Part shown: piece after piece, positions 34,801 through 45,781 of the stretch
How positions within the stretch are numbered: the stretch's first letter is position 1
How the letters are laid out: each line of letters opens with the position of its first letter
DNA from: [Phialemoniopsis] sp. UDSM-2020
Taxonomy: Eukaryota; Ascomycota; Sordariomycetes; Thyridiales; Thyridiaceae
Length of the DNA: 64,000 bases
Assembly (NCBI GenBank): GCA_018873225.1
Contig: JAEILZ010000005.1
Location: forward strand, 434,001 to 498,000
Direction: 5' to 3'
The notes under the pieces: model-generated
The model's database searches: none
Told to the model about the DNA's origin: nothing
Seen by the model: only the letters and a program-made list of their open reading frames with translations
Position numbers and translations under genes: made by a program

Positions 34801-37800
34801 AGCCGTGCCGCGTCTTGAAGAACACGGCTTAAGTTGTGTTGGATATAGCTTGGTCTCCGCTTTGCAAGGGCGCACAAGGACTTGACTGACCCTGTTGCAA
34901 AGATAGTACCCAAGAAGTCTTCAGGAATCTCACCCATCTCGTTGAGTTTCGTAACGACACCAACGTTATCCATCTGACAGGCAGTCAAGGCAATGGTCAC
35001 CCATGTTGGCATATCGGGAAACCGTCCCAGCTCGACCGCGCACATTGTCAGTTGCGCGGCCTCACCAAAGGTTACATCCAAACGCTGTTGTAAGCTGAGA
35101 ACTCCCGGTAGAGGCGATGAATTCGTGTCAAACGGTGAGGGCAAAAATGCTCTACGCCAAACATCCTGACAGAAATCCAACACGACTTCGTTCACATCGA
35201 AGGGCATTTCGTTGCTAGACTCTGCGTCCACTCTACAGAGGTAGAGCCAGTATTCGACAGCGCACAAAAGTAAGGGGTCGGGGCCTTGCAGAGTGGAGAC
35301 TCTATTCTGTGCGGCTTCCGGGGCGTTCGTCTTACTCGGATCTTCTGTTGATTGCTCAACGTAAGCCAGATCTTCGTTCGTCCCTTCGAATTTCGGAACT
35401 TGGGGGATCCGAGAAAGATCAACGCCGTAGCTTATGCCCTCTACCTCATTCGTCGAATCTGATTTGTGTCGGTTCTGGTGGTAGCATTTGAGGATATGGT
35501 CAATGCATTTCATGGCAATGTCCCTTTTGGCGCCCACCGGCTGTGCAGCCAGGCAGTCTGCGATGAAAATATTCCCACCACTGACCTCCACAAGACCACA
35601 AAGTAGTTCCGCGAAATCGTCTGCGAAACTTGCATTGGAATGGCCCAGATCTTCCTCATTGCCAAGATCCATTGTCATTGCGGCGGAAAATTCAGCCCGT
35701 GTCAAGGGTCGAGGTGCATTTGTGATCCAGGCAAGACCCTTTTCCACAACTTCATCTAGTGTCTTGGGAAGCGAGCTCCGGACAGTCGCAAGTGCATCTT
35801 GGGTTGAGCAAGTAAGGATAGCACTTTGGGCTGATTGCAACAATACACGCGGCTGTTGTTGCAATAGAGCGAAGTAATGAAGTGGCACCTGAAGATCCTT
35901 AAGTAATGCGAAGAAACGATTCCCGATACTAGCGGTGGTGACTGGGACTCTTCTGCTACTGCCACGGCTGATCTGTTTGAGAAACTCGTGGTAGTCTGTC
36001 TCCAATGCCCTTCGGACGCAGGGGGCAGCTGGATCCACAATTCTTCGCACATACTGGCCATGGGTACTGGGTCCTGCTCTTGCTCCCAAATACTCAGAAA
36101 CACCTATGGCCCCAGTAAACATGTGTAGAACCTTCAGGCGTATGTCTCTAGACTGTACAGCCTTGGAAAGCCCGGAGATGAAATGTTGAAAGGGAGTCGC
36201 AAACCACGGCTCAGCCGGCTCGTGTACCAGGAGAAAGATTTGGTTAGGAAATCTCTGACTCAGAAGAGCGGACAGATATTTCCAAAGTACAATTTCAGTC
36301 CATTTTAAGTTGAACCCTTGGAGAGCTGCGTGGACGTCCTTTAGGCTTGGAAGACTTTGGACGAAGAGGCTTGGAATAGCTGATAGAAGCTGGCGGCATA
36401 CGCACGCCAAGAGCTGTGTTCTTGTGTACGGCAAGGGATGAGGCTTGTAGTGCGCTAGGTACAAGAATGCATCAGATGAATGACCTTGGTGTTCTTTGAT
36501 AGAGGCAATGATAGAGTCTGTGAGGATGGTAGAGTCACGAACAACACCACCAAGCTCCATGCTCAACATGTTATTGACCACAAGTCCTTGGCTGTTCTCT
36601 GCCTGGTTCTTCGGGACATGAGATGTCTCTGGCCTGGTGGGGCTGGTGTGAGTCGAGAACTTTTGTTCGTATGTTTGAATTCCTCTGTTGTAAGACGTGA
36701 TTGCTTCGAAAGAGCTTGCTGTTGTTTCTTCGGCGGTCTTCACCTCTCCCATCCATGTCGTCACCGTCGCATCCGACATCAGCCATTCACCTAAGCTTTT
36801 GTAGACAGGCTGACGGCCCTCTCGGATCGGGGTGTTGAATCCTTTCCTAATCAATAGTCCCAAGGTATCTCTGTACTTTTGCCGCATGCCTAGTGAGGGG
36901 TCTGAATGTTAATATGGGCTTTTGTGATGGCTAGAATCGCCTGTGATTCTCACAACATACTTGTTTTCGCGTCTTGAATCCTCTGGGCTAAGAAGTCCAC
37001 CCACTGCGGGATATAGAAGGTGGATAGGGATGTCCATTGGGTAGCAAGTCCTATTTGAGTCTCGCCAACTGTATCAAGAGTTGCGTTGTATTTGCCAACA
37101 AGCTTCGTGTGTTCATTAGTACAAGTTCCTAATAGGCGAGCTGGAATTCTTTGCATATTCATGACTCACAACTTCGTAGTTTCCTGACGTGGCAGACTGT
37201 TGGTAAAAGTTGACAATCATGATGTTGGACTGTTCTACAAAGCCTGTGAAGCGCACCGTCAGGTCCTCATGGGCGACTGCTAATTGACTAACCATGTGGG
37301 AAAAGAATGGTCCGGGTCGCCCGTGGCAAGATCGTAGAATCAAACGTGAAATCATCGACTCCCAGTGGTTGTCGGCAGATTTTCTATGCGGGGTCCCAAA
37401 AAACATCTGCTTCGTATTAGTGAAGTGGCTATCTCGCTTTGCGATACTATTCCAGGGTGGAAAGAACGGGAGAGGCGCCAACTGACAAGCACTCGTAGAT
37501 TTCTCAGAATTAACAAGTATTTCGCATCATCTGAGGCTGTTAACAGGGCCTACAAAGGAGGTCAGGTTTACTCAAACATTGAGAAAGGCTTCAGGCCTGG
37601 GGGGTGTGTTCAAATTTGTATACCTGCATCAACACTAATCCACCCAAGTCGTTTGCCAGAAAGACGAGCGCGGCCTCCAGCACCTACATGGCGTCAGCTC
37701 ACTTGCCGACAAGCGCTTATTCAGGGTTCGAAGTCCCTACATTCGTGGCTCGATGGATATCTTCAAGGACTTGTTCGAGGAAGGTCTTGGCACTGTGCTT

Positions 37801-38245
37801 GATGGCGCTAACTGTGTCCGTTTGCTTGAAGGTATTCTCTGCGCCGAGGGGAAACTCGAACAAGGAAATGTCTACAACGTCCACGTCCGATATCACTCGC
37901 ACCCAGTCGCCATTAATGCCGCTGATGCTGTAGACACTGGGGCCCTGGTTAGATAAGTTGAAATCGAAATCCCCGCCGTCTTTGACCCAGCGTTACGCAC
38001 ATGGGGTCTGTACCGCCCTCCTGTTCATTTTCGCCTTCGCTCTCGTCATCCTCCGTACTGAAGGAGCTCCCTGTTATCTCTGAGGCCCGAGGCCCGCTCT
38101 CATGTTCGGCGGCAGGCTCCGCTTTAAGGGGATCGTCATTCGAGGGCGCCACCGAAGATGGAGAGCGAGGTGGCGACAATGCCTCGATCTCATACTCTTC
38201 TAGCCCATGGACATCTGTCAGTTCGATCAAGCTAGTGAGGTCCAT
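31899..38245 (-). CDS. NLR-like: pseudo-hydrolase, STAND-like, ankyrin repeats, ZZ finger
   Basis: Eight exons are inferred: 38245-38059, 37979-37741, 37683-37624, 37549-37493, 37409-37170, 37102-36961, 36889-32130 and 32069-31899, giving 1951 residues. The N-terminal module resembles the SesB-type alpha/beta-hydrolase of fungal NLRs. FLANDLGGLVLMQALL is the nucleophile elbow with Ser replaced by Asp, and MFFGTPHRKSADNHWES follows. About residues 310-800 look like a STAND/NACHT region (YTRTQLLACVCRQLL) but lack a Walker A motif. Ankyrin repeats run from about 1030 to 1840 (e.g. NPLHTASRCGHIEIVRLLLDH). The last intron (32070-32129) joins CDVCECLTYGARYRC to TTCVDFDLCFKCY, completing a ZZ zinc finger near residue 1890. 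The first exon and its donor are the weakest part. Likely a cytosolic non-self sensor or scaffold (inference). Confidence 0.8.
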
Positions 38246-38432
38246 TATAACAATGACAAAAGACGTAGGCAGTACTACAGGAGCCAGAAAGTCGTGTGCG
38301 TGTCAGAGAAGGAAGTGGTTTACGAACATGGACCTGATCTTCAACAGACTTGCGCTGGGCGTGACAGCCACTATCTCTATAAGGCAGCGGAATTTATACC
38401 GCGCATCAGCTGCAATGCGAATATTGGAAAGG

Positions 38433-38771
38433 TTAGCGAGTGACAGGCTGTCTAGATGCATACACCTTGCGCCACTCGTGCGAGTGGGGAGCTGAATCAC
38501 ATTTTGTTTTCGTTTGCATGCCGGGGGTAGCCTGGCCGGCCATATTGGGCATGGAACAACATCCGACTCTGCTGCCGCATCCTGATTGGTAGCTACAAGT
38601 GTCACTTAGGCCAGTTGTGTCGCCCTGCAGGAAGTTCTCGCGCAGGCAAATGCACATTGTGCCACTCATGTACCCACACTCATGCGGAGACATTTGACCG
38701 GTGACCACCCCCAAATGAAACAGGGCGTAACCGAGCCATGCGACTGAAAGAGATACTCCGGGAAGGGGCAT
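38433..38771 (-). CDS. possible small Cys-rich secreted protein
   Basis: A 112-codon frame from ATG 38771. The N-terminus (SLSVAWLGYALFHLGVVTG) resembles a signal peptide, and the rest holds nine cysteines, including MCICL and a VGCCS pair. No family is recognised. It sits in the 660-bp gap between the NLR-like gene and the subtilase gene, starting 135 bp from the latter on the opposite strand. It could be a chance frame or one with introns. The Cys density and leader make it worth listing as an effector-like candidate. Confidence 0.35.
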   Translation of the reverse strand: MPLPGVSLSVAWLGYALFHLGVVTGQMSPHECGYMSGTMCICLRENFLQGDTTGLSDTCSYQSGCGSRVGCCSMPNMAGQATPGMQTKTKCDSAPHSHEWRKVYASRQPVTR

Positions 38772-38906
38772 TTCCGCGCAGTACTTGCTCTTTATCTATT
38801 ATATAATGACGGCGACGGCACATGGGACATACGCATCGTAGCCTGTGTTGTCGGCCTAGCAAATCATTGAGGAGCCAATACCCCATATTCCAGCTAAGAT
38901 CTCGAT

Positions 38907-41900
38907 ATGGTTCGTCGAGATTCGGTTCAAAATCTTCTTGTGGGGGCATTTTCCGACCAGCCGGGCCTCGACTTTGGGCAGGATCCTCACAGCACATCTG
39001 CGGGCTACGGACTTCCCCTATATTCCTTCCTGGACGATGCTCCTGGCGAGAGTGCAGTTCTACCGCAAGGTCAGGAAGAGCAAGCCGAACACCAAGCAGC
39101 CCCAATAGAGCGCAGAATCGAAGACATTGGAAAGGATTTGAAATCAAGCATCATTGAGGAGGTGAAGAATTGGCCCTCGGATAACAAAGATTTCGAAAGA
39201 ACGATATCGCTCAAAGAACGGGATGACTTCATTGAAAAGATCGAGCGGGCGAATCAGAAGGGTAGTGCGTTATTTCCGACCATTCTTCACTGGATTGTGG
39301 TGTTGATCAAGCCCGGAAATCCTCCTGAACCGGAATTTCGAGCTCTCAAAGTTCTAGTCATGCTTGTGTTGCAGATTAGCCCCAGGTGTCTCGAGAGAGC
39401 CGGCGAGTTCGGCGACAGAAATACCGCTCTGCACGAAGTCATGTCCTTGGACACGAAGGCCGCTAGGGAGTTGACTGGTATTATGTGCAATCCAATTGCC
39501 AACAAGGCCAGATCAGAGAGAGGAGGTGCAGAGCCGGAGTTCGATGACTGGACAAGTGCTGTGAGAATTGCGGCCGGAATGACTAACAGTAACGGAGAGA
39601 CATGCGTTCACCTTGCCATTGCGCAGGGGTGGTTGCAGATCGCGAGACATCTGATCAGAATCGTTGACAAGGGGGCGCTCTTGAAGCAACGGAAGCCTGC
39701 GGCTCAGGGTCGCGACCCGCAGCATGATGACGGTAACACGCCGTTACATGATGCCGTTCATCCCAACTTGTGCCCGTCCAAGACACCAATCTGTAAGGCG
39801 GGAAATGACCAAGAGTTGTGTGGGGACTGCGTGAAAACCAAAACGCAGAGCCAGGCATATAAAGCAGGATATAACCGTCTGATCGATGATCTTGTCCGGG
39901 CGAATGAAAAGGCTCTCACTCTGAAGAATTCGGCCGATAAGACACCCTATCTTCTCATGAGGGACGCCCTTAAACTCAAGAGACCGGATTCTTCAGCTAC
40001 GACAGGCGCAAGCGGCGTGGTTAGATCGCAAGCTAAGGCGGATTCTGTGAGCGGTGAACACAAAACCCCGTCAGTCATCATGGATGCAACACCAAACAGC
40101 CGAAACACTACCTCCCTTTCCAAAGACCGCAAGAAGGACGCAAGCCAGCCCCCCAGAGATAACTCAAGGCAAGATTCTGGTACCCTACTTCCATCGAGAC
40201 CTACGCCTATTCCATCGAAAGCCACGCAAAAATCAGCGGCTGACCGTAAAGGCCTTCTGGGAGTGTCAAACATACGAGGGTGCATCACCAAGCAAGAAAA
40301 CTTCGGTCACGAGGTCGAAGAAAAACTGTGGGAGTTTTGTTGCACCCTCAAAGACTTCAAATTCGCTTGCGAGTGCTTGTTTGGCGACAATGACGGTGCG
40401 TATATTCTCTGCGACCCTATATGGACGTGCGTGACTGTTAGAGGTTGTTCCAGAAGCTGATGACGTAAATTCGGCACTGTAGCAGAAAACACCGGTGTCG
40501 TTTTTATTCCTAAAGTCGACGTGATACAGGATATGATGTCCGGTTATCCGTTCTTGACGTTTCCGACAGTCATGTCTCAGGTTCATCTCAGCGTCCCTGA
40601 TCCAGTACTGCCAGAGGAAGAACCTAGTGGAGAACGTTTCCAGACCAGTAAGGCTATAGTTGCCAGCGCCATCCATCACCAAGTTTACCTCAAGGAGATT
40701 TTCGACACACTATTTGAAAAGAACGTGAAGAAGATCCTCAAAGTGACAGTGAAAGACAGCCTCATCAGTCCTTCAACAGACAAGGTCATCGAAGAGTGTC
40801 TTCGCAGATTTGACGTTAGATATCTCGATTGGCGAGTCCCGGACCTCTGTTCTGATGTCATTCTTTGTGCGGCGCCGAATGTTGTCGAACTTACATTATA
40901 TTCCAGCGGAAACAGCGCTGTGCTTCGTGGGTGGGCATCAGCAAGCGGACTCTGTAGTCTCAATCTTGTAGGTGTTTCTCATGTCCTCCCCGGCCCATTG
41001 ACACCTGATTTCGAGTCGCGGCTTACAATCACTCGAACAGTTGAAAAGGTTGAGCATCAAGACAGAATTAGTAAGTCACGAAATATGGCCCGTCTATTAT
41101 AGCTTAAGCAGTAGGCTAATAGGGTAACTCAGGGAAATGGACAACAAAGTTACGACAGATACCAAAGATATCTACGGAACCTTTATATGCTGGAGCATGA
41201 GATGAGATCAGTCATGTACATTACGCGTGCAAAGCGTTTCGCAGAAGGCTTGAAGACATTCTACACAGAAGTCAAGGATGACCTCGCCAAGCGGGAACCT
41301 CATGGAGCTAACCATGCGAAATATGAACAAGAGATCAAAAGCATCGACAAAAATCTCATCTTACTGGAAAGCCAGAAAGACGTACTTGAGAAGAGCCGCA
41401 GGACGATTCTGCAAAACCGTAACTTCTCTGAAGCTCCACCCCCTGGGCCAGCCAACAAGTCTGACCTTGAGAGCTGGGAACGCACCCTGAAGGCATTAGA
41501 CAAAGATATGAGACCAGAAAGCTTCAAGAAAGTGGGTCTATTGCGCCTCTCGGCAGCGGATGGAGCGTCCGAGACAGGTGTTGGCTATGTTGCGTATGAG
41601 TTTAGCATTGTGACGGATAAAGATATTCCACCTGCGTTAGCAGATGGCGGCGGTCTTCCGATCCTCTCGGCTGATGATCAGACGGATTCAGACAACTCAG
41701 AGTCAGGAGTTTCCTTTTCCTATCAGTCGCTTGCGAGACGTAAGAACTTGCCTAGGCTGACCAAGGACTTTAGCACATCGATCCAATGGCTAAAAGCGAT
41801 TGACGACTTCTGGAGAAAGTGCGAAGGTGTAGATAAGACGGAGAACGCAGAAATCAAGGTAGCCCTTATTGACGACGGAGTGTCCACATCTGGCGGCGAA

Positions 41901-42803
41901 TTTGGCAACTCTATTGCAATGGGGTGGCCACCAAAGCCACCCTGGAGTAGTGATCCGCGTTACTACCAGTCCGCCCAAGGGCATGGCACAAGGATGGCTC
42001 GTCTCATCAAAAAGGTTTGTCCTCATGTCAAGCTCTACGTGGCCAAGCTTGGTCCATGGGAGTCTGACACCGCGCCCGAGAAAATTTTGGCAGAGAGCTC
42101 CGTCGCAAATGAAGCCGCTAATGTAAGTACCATTACCTAGGAAAGCGGTGGAATTCTACCGTAACCTGATGGATCTAGGCATCGGGACTTAGTTGGCTGA
42201 CATGAAGATCGTCTGACTATTTAGGCCATCCGCTGGGCGACTAAGGAGCATGTGCACATCATCTCGATGAGCTGGAGCCTCGCAGAGACCAGGAATAACA
42301 CCACGGCAATCGATAAACTCAAAGACGCCGTGGCCAAGGCAATCAGCGCCAAAATAATCGCGTACTGTTCTACCAATGATCACGGCATGTACGGTAGCGA
42401 ACACAAGAAGTCATACCCGCGTGACTCGGAAACAACGGGCATCAGGTCGATCGGATCCGCTGATGCGAATGGGAAGGCATCCAATGCCGTCGACGAGACC
42501 AGGGTGCAGTATTTGTGTCCTGGTGAGAAACTACCGGAACTCCAAGGCCTCGCGGGCAGTTCAGCGGCCACGGCATTGACAGCCGGCCTGGCGGCCCTTG
42601 TCCTCTGGTGCTACGCGCAAGAAACAGACCCTCGTAAAAAAAGAACATTACAGCTCAACTTATGGGAGGGAATGGACAAGATCTTTCAGCGCATGATGAC
42701 CCAAAACAAATTCCTCGACGTCACGAATCTCTTGAGAACCAAGACTAATACGGTGTGCTCGCCAGCGGATGTGGTTAACAAGTGCAATGCCTGGCTCGGC
42801 TAA
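38907..42803 (+). CDS. ankyrin-type protein with C-terminal subtilisin-like protease domain (S8)
   Basis: Four exons (38907-40395, 40483-41070, 41212-42122, 42225-42803) give 1188 residues. There is no signal peptide, so it is probably intracellular. Residues about 165-360 contain degenerate ankyrin-like units (NTALHEVM, ETCVHLAIAQGW, NTPLHDAV). A Ser/Thr/Lys-rich linker and a middle helical region with a coiled-coil-like stretch follow. The peptidase S8 domain starts near residue 905. Its triad is intact: Asp913 in VALIDDGV, His950 in GHGTRMA and Ser1109 in GSSAATALTAG, with the oxyanion Asn in YCSTNDHG. Similar subtilase domains occur as effector modules in fungal NLR and ankyrin proteins. 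It is divergent from the NLR-like gene. The 141-bp second intron (41071-41211) is longer than its neighbours and least certain. Confidence 0.83.
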
Positions 42804-42955
42804 TAATGTCTATTTGACACCAAAATGTATCCAAGCTAGGGAGCACGAATGGCAGAATGAGACAGGTTACTAGAACGATTCCCTGAAATTGTTTTCTCGC
42901 AATTTGTTGTGGCCAGCGGTATCAATCCGACCACGGCACTAGATAACATGATTCT

Positions 42956-44059
42956 TCACGGGAATTCCACTTGCACCTTCGCTCCGGAGTCAGAGCTTGC
43001 CGCGTTCTCGTCACCACTTGGGATTGCGTCTACAACCGCCAGAGTGGTATCGATCTGCGTGGTGTTCAACGAGGGCGCGGCGTCGTTCACTGCATTCGCT
43101 TTACTACTTTTAGCTTTGGCGGATCCTTCGGATTCCACCGAGACTAGGTAGAACTCCTTGTCAATGTCGACTGCGACTTCAGGAGACGCCAGATTTCGTG
43201 CCTTGGCGGCGTAGGGTGAAGATGGCGTGTGGTAGCCGGGATCGAAGATGACCGGATCGTCATGTCGGCGACCGACGAGATCTATCACGGTCCGCGTGAA
43301 GTCATTGAGGGGAGATATAGTATACTTTGTGGTGATCTTGCCTAAAAACTGCCCAGTGTCGCGATCGCGGCGGCGGAGAAGCACAGCTGTGCGCAGAAAC
43401 GCGGGGACACCGGTGCGCGCCGAGGCATTCTCGACCAGTGTCCAGCGAATGCCGTTAGGGCGTGCGCCTCCACTAGTAGACACGAGCGGCTCGGCCGACA
43501 ATTTGATCGAGTCGGTGTAATCATTGGTAGTATTGCACTTCCAAGAGAACTGCGGGCCGACCGAAAAGTACGGCTCGAACGCCGCCTTAAGATCGAATTT
43601 GAGGTTGAACTCGTTGTCTACGTGGTGGCTTGTCTCATTGTACCACGACACGCCGGCCGGTGCCCACCTGACGACCTCGGGGTCCCAGTAGGACCTAGCC
43701 GCTGACTTGCTGGAGATGGAACGGAGTCGCTGCTGGGCTTCGGGCTCGGCGTCGCCCCTGCGGCCGTGTGCGGTGAAGGCAATTTCCAGAACAACCCGCC
43801 GGAACCGCTTGCCCAGCTCTACAGGTGGCATGAACCAGTTGAAGATGGCGACCGTGTAGCCGCTCGGGCTACCTGGCTCCGCCGAGCCATGCACCACTGT
43901 AGGCATCTGACCCTTGACGCTCATAGCTTTTCGGTCGATGCCAAGAGTCCACTCGCGGTGAGGAATAGGATTGCCATTATGATCCAACTCGTTGGGTAGA
44001 TGGTACTCGAATTCTTCCTCGTTGGTGTCGATAAGGGGAATATCAAACTCCATGGCCAT
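42956..44059 (-). CDS. unknown intracellular protein
   Basis: A single exon of 367 residues starting at ATG 44059 (a second ATG at 44053). There is no signal peptide or membrane segment. The sequence is rich in aromatic and charged residues with a beta-like pattern (HREWTLGIDRKAMSV, AIFNWFMPP, RWAPAGVSWYNETSHHVDNEFNLKFDL). The last 60 residues are low-complexity, rich in Ala, Ser and Thr. I do not recognise the family. It converges on the subtilase gene with only about 150 bp between the stop codons. Its location next to the NLR-like/subtilase pair makes it a candidate third partner, but nothing in the sequence proves that. Confidence 0.75.
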   Translation of the reverse strand: MAMEFDIPLIDTNEEEFEYHLPNELDHNGNPIPHREWTLGIDRKAMSVKGQMPTVVHGSAEPGSPSGYTVAIFNWFMPPVELGKRFRRVVLEIAFTAHGRRGDAEPEAQQRLRSISSKSAARSYWDPEVVRWAPAGVSWYNETSHHVDNEFNLKFDLKAAFEPYFSVGPQFSWKCNTTNDYTDSIKLSAEPLVSTSGGARPNGIRWTLVENASARTGVPAFLRTAVLLRRRDRDTGQFLGKITTKYTISPLNDFTRTVIDLVGRRHDDPVIFDPGYHTPSSPYAAKARNLASPEVAVDIDKEFYLVSVESEGSAKAKSSKANAVNDAAPSLNTTQIDTTLAVVDAIPSGDENAASSDSGAKVQVEFP

Positions 44060-44951
44060 GATGAACGACGAGCTACTTATGGATGAGACGGCTACTGCTC
44101 GTGAATGATACTAATATGCGATGCGACAGACGATTCTGTCTACCACCCGTATGATGATGAAACTCAAACTGCGTACGCTTTCCGATGTAGTTACTTTTTG
44201 GGTTCACTCTTGAAGGTCCGGCAATCGCGTGGAAGACGTGCGAGGAGGTGACTTGGGTTTCTGGCTGCACAAAGTCGGCGAATGCAATGAATGCGGAATG
44301 ATGCCGCAGATTATGCAAAGTTCTTATTTTTGTTACGAGCCAATTTCCTCCTGCATCAATGGGGCTGATCAAATAGGCAATTATATGCCGATGCCAGAGC
44401 AGCTGAATATGCATTGCAGACACACCTTGGCCTTCTGGTTGGTCCGTAGGGCAAGTCGTTTCCGAAGATGCGTGACTGGCGACCAATACTTGGCATCGGC
44501 ACCCAATGAGGCCACAGAAGATGCATGAATCATTGCCTTCGAGGTGGCTCTCCTGCAGACATAAGTGGTGTGATAAGGAGTATCCTCTTGGCTACATACC
44601 GGTTGGTACTTCAGCAGGCACTGTCGACTCCAGACATCAAAACCATTCTCTTTCCATTGCTCAGTATTTACTCTCTAAATCTACACATAGAGCCTCGGAC
44701 AGTCCTCCATTTGACAACGCAGCGCCAGAAAAAGCCTCTCTGCATCGGCAACCCCGGAAAGTGCGGTTTCAAGCAGCCCACAACCAGAGCTCGACCCAAA
44801 CCCACGCCCATCTCGCCCACCAACGAAGCAGACAACCCCTGCTCGTGCGTCAAGTATGCAAGAAGACGAATGGGTTAGCCAGCCTTTTCGAGCAGCTGAT
44901 GACACGCTCCATCACTAATAACTGTGATGCGGGCTTTTTGCCCCAAGCCTC
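44060..44951. other. intergenic or decayed sequence before GLEYA relic
   Basis: Includes the promoter side of the unknown leftward gene. Open frames at 44506 and 44525 run toward the GLEYA relic and contain Pro/Thr-rich text (ARPKPTPISPTN) typical of linkers in surface proteins. I could not assemble a convincing N-terminus or signal peptide from them. Confidence 0.4.
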
Positions 44952-45481
44952 ATGCCATGGTGCCTTCGGGCCACCCCTGGCATGGCCCAATGTGTCTTTC
45001 TCGTCAGCTCTGACTCGGGATTCGGCATCCGTCATCGTTCTACGCCACAGCGCATCGGCACTGCAACCAGCACAGGATTTACAAGGCAATCCTATAACGT
45101 CAACCCAGTCTACTACGAGCGGACCATGCCCGGCACGGTCAAGTACAACATGGTCGTGCATGTTGGATAATTTCGACCCAAGGCCACGGCATATACACAC
45201 TGACGCTGACCGGTGAGGATGAAGCTGCTTACATCTGGTACGGCAGCACCGCGGTGTCCGGCTGGGTCAACTCCAACGTGAACTCGATTGGGACGAACTA
45301 CACGCCAGGCACGCTAACGATCAGTGCCAAGGCTGGCACAGTGTACCCTTTCCGACTGATCTTTGTCAACGAGCAGGGCTGCGCGATTTTGAATTTCGCC
45401 ATCACCGATCCCAGTGGTGCGTCAGCCACGGACCAGTTCTATCATGGATGTGGAGTGACGCCCGTAATACCTTGGCAGTAG
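44952..45481 (+). pseudogene. GLEYA-domain adhesin relic
   Basis: The C-terminal GLEYA lectin-like domain is visible in two frames. The upstream part, read from about 44952, includes GTATSTGF, NVNPVYYERTMPGTVKYNMVVHVG, then a TAA at 45168-45170. From just after that stop the homology continues in the next frame: GHGIYTLTLTGEDEAAYIWYG, then SGWVNSN, KAGTVYPFRLIFVNEQG and a terminal Cys. One missing base beside the TAA explains both the stop and the frame change. No GT-AG intron of plausible length fixes it. GLEYA proteins are cell-wall adhesins that bind carbohydrate. The normal signal peptide and N-terminal part cannot be found, so the gene looks decayed. Confidence 0.6.
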
Positions 45482-45781
45482 CAGGACTTGATGTACAATA
45501 ATGCTCTTCTGGTTTGGGCTTTTAATTTGTATTCTAGCGATGATTTGTACACGAGGAGTTCATGATGTTCAGTAAGGCAACCCTAACATTATACGTTGTG
45601 TGCGTAGGCGAGGGTTACTAAGACTCGTTGACAAGAAAGTCAACAAATTTCGACTGTATTCCTGCTGGTTGAACAGACTCTATCTGTTCTAATGAAAGGG
45701 TATCTAACAAATCTAGCCCCAGATGTGGCCTCTACTCATACAAAGACAGGAACATCACCTTATCCTGCTCGAAACCCATGT
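45482..45781. other. short intergenic stretch
   Basis: The 3' flanks of the GLEYA relic and the leftward surface-protein gene meet here. Nothing else is seen. Confidence 0.45.

Noticed and set aside
37103..37169. Apparent frameshift in the NLR-like gene between two overlapping frames
   Set aside because: A 67-bp intron with GTGAGT donor, TACTAAT branch-like site and phase-0 acceptor joins the frames without any lesion.
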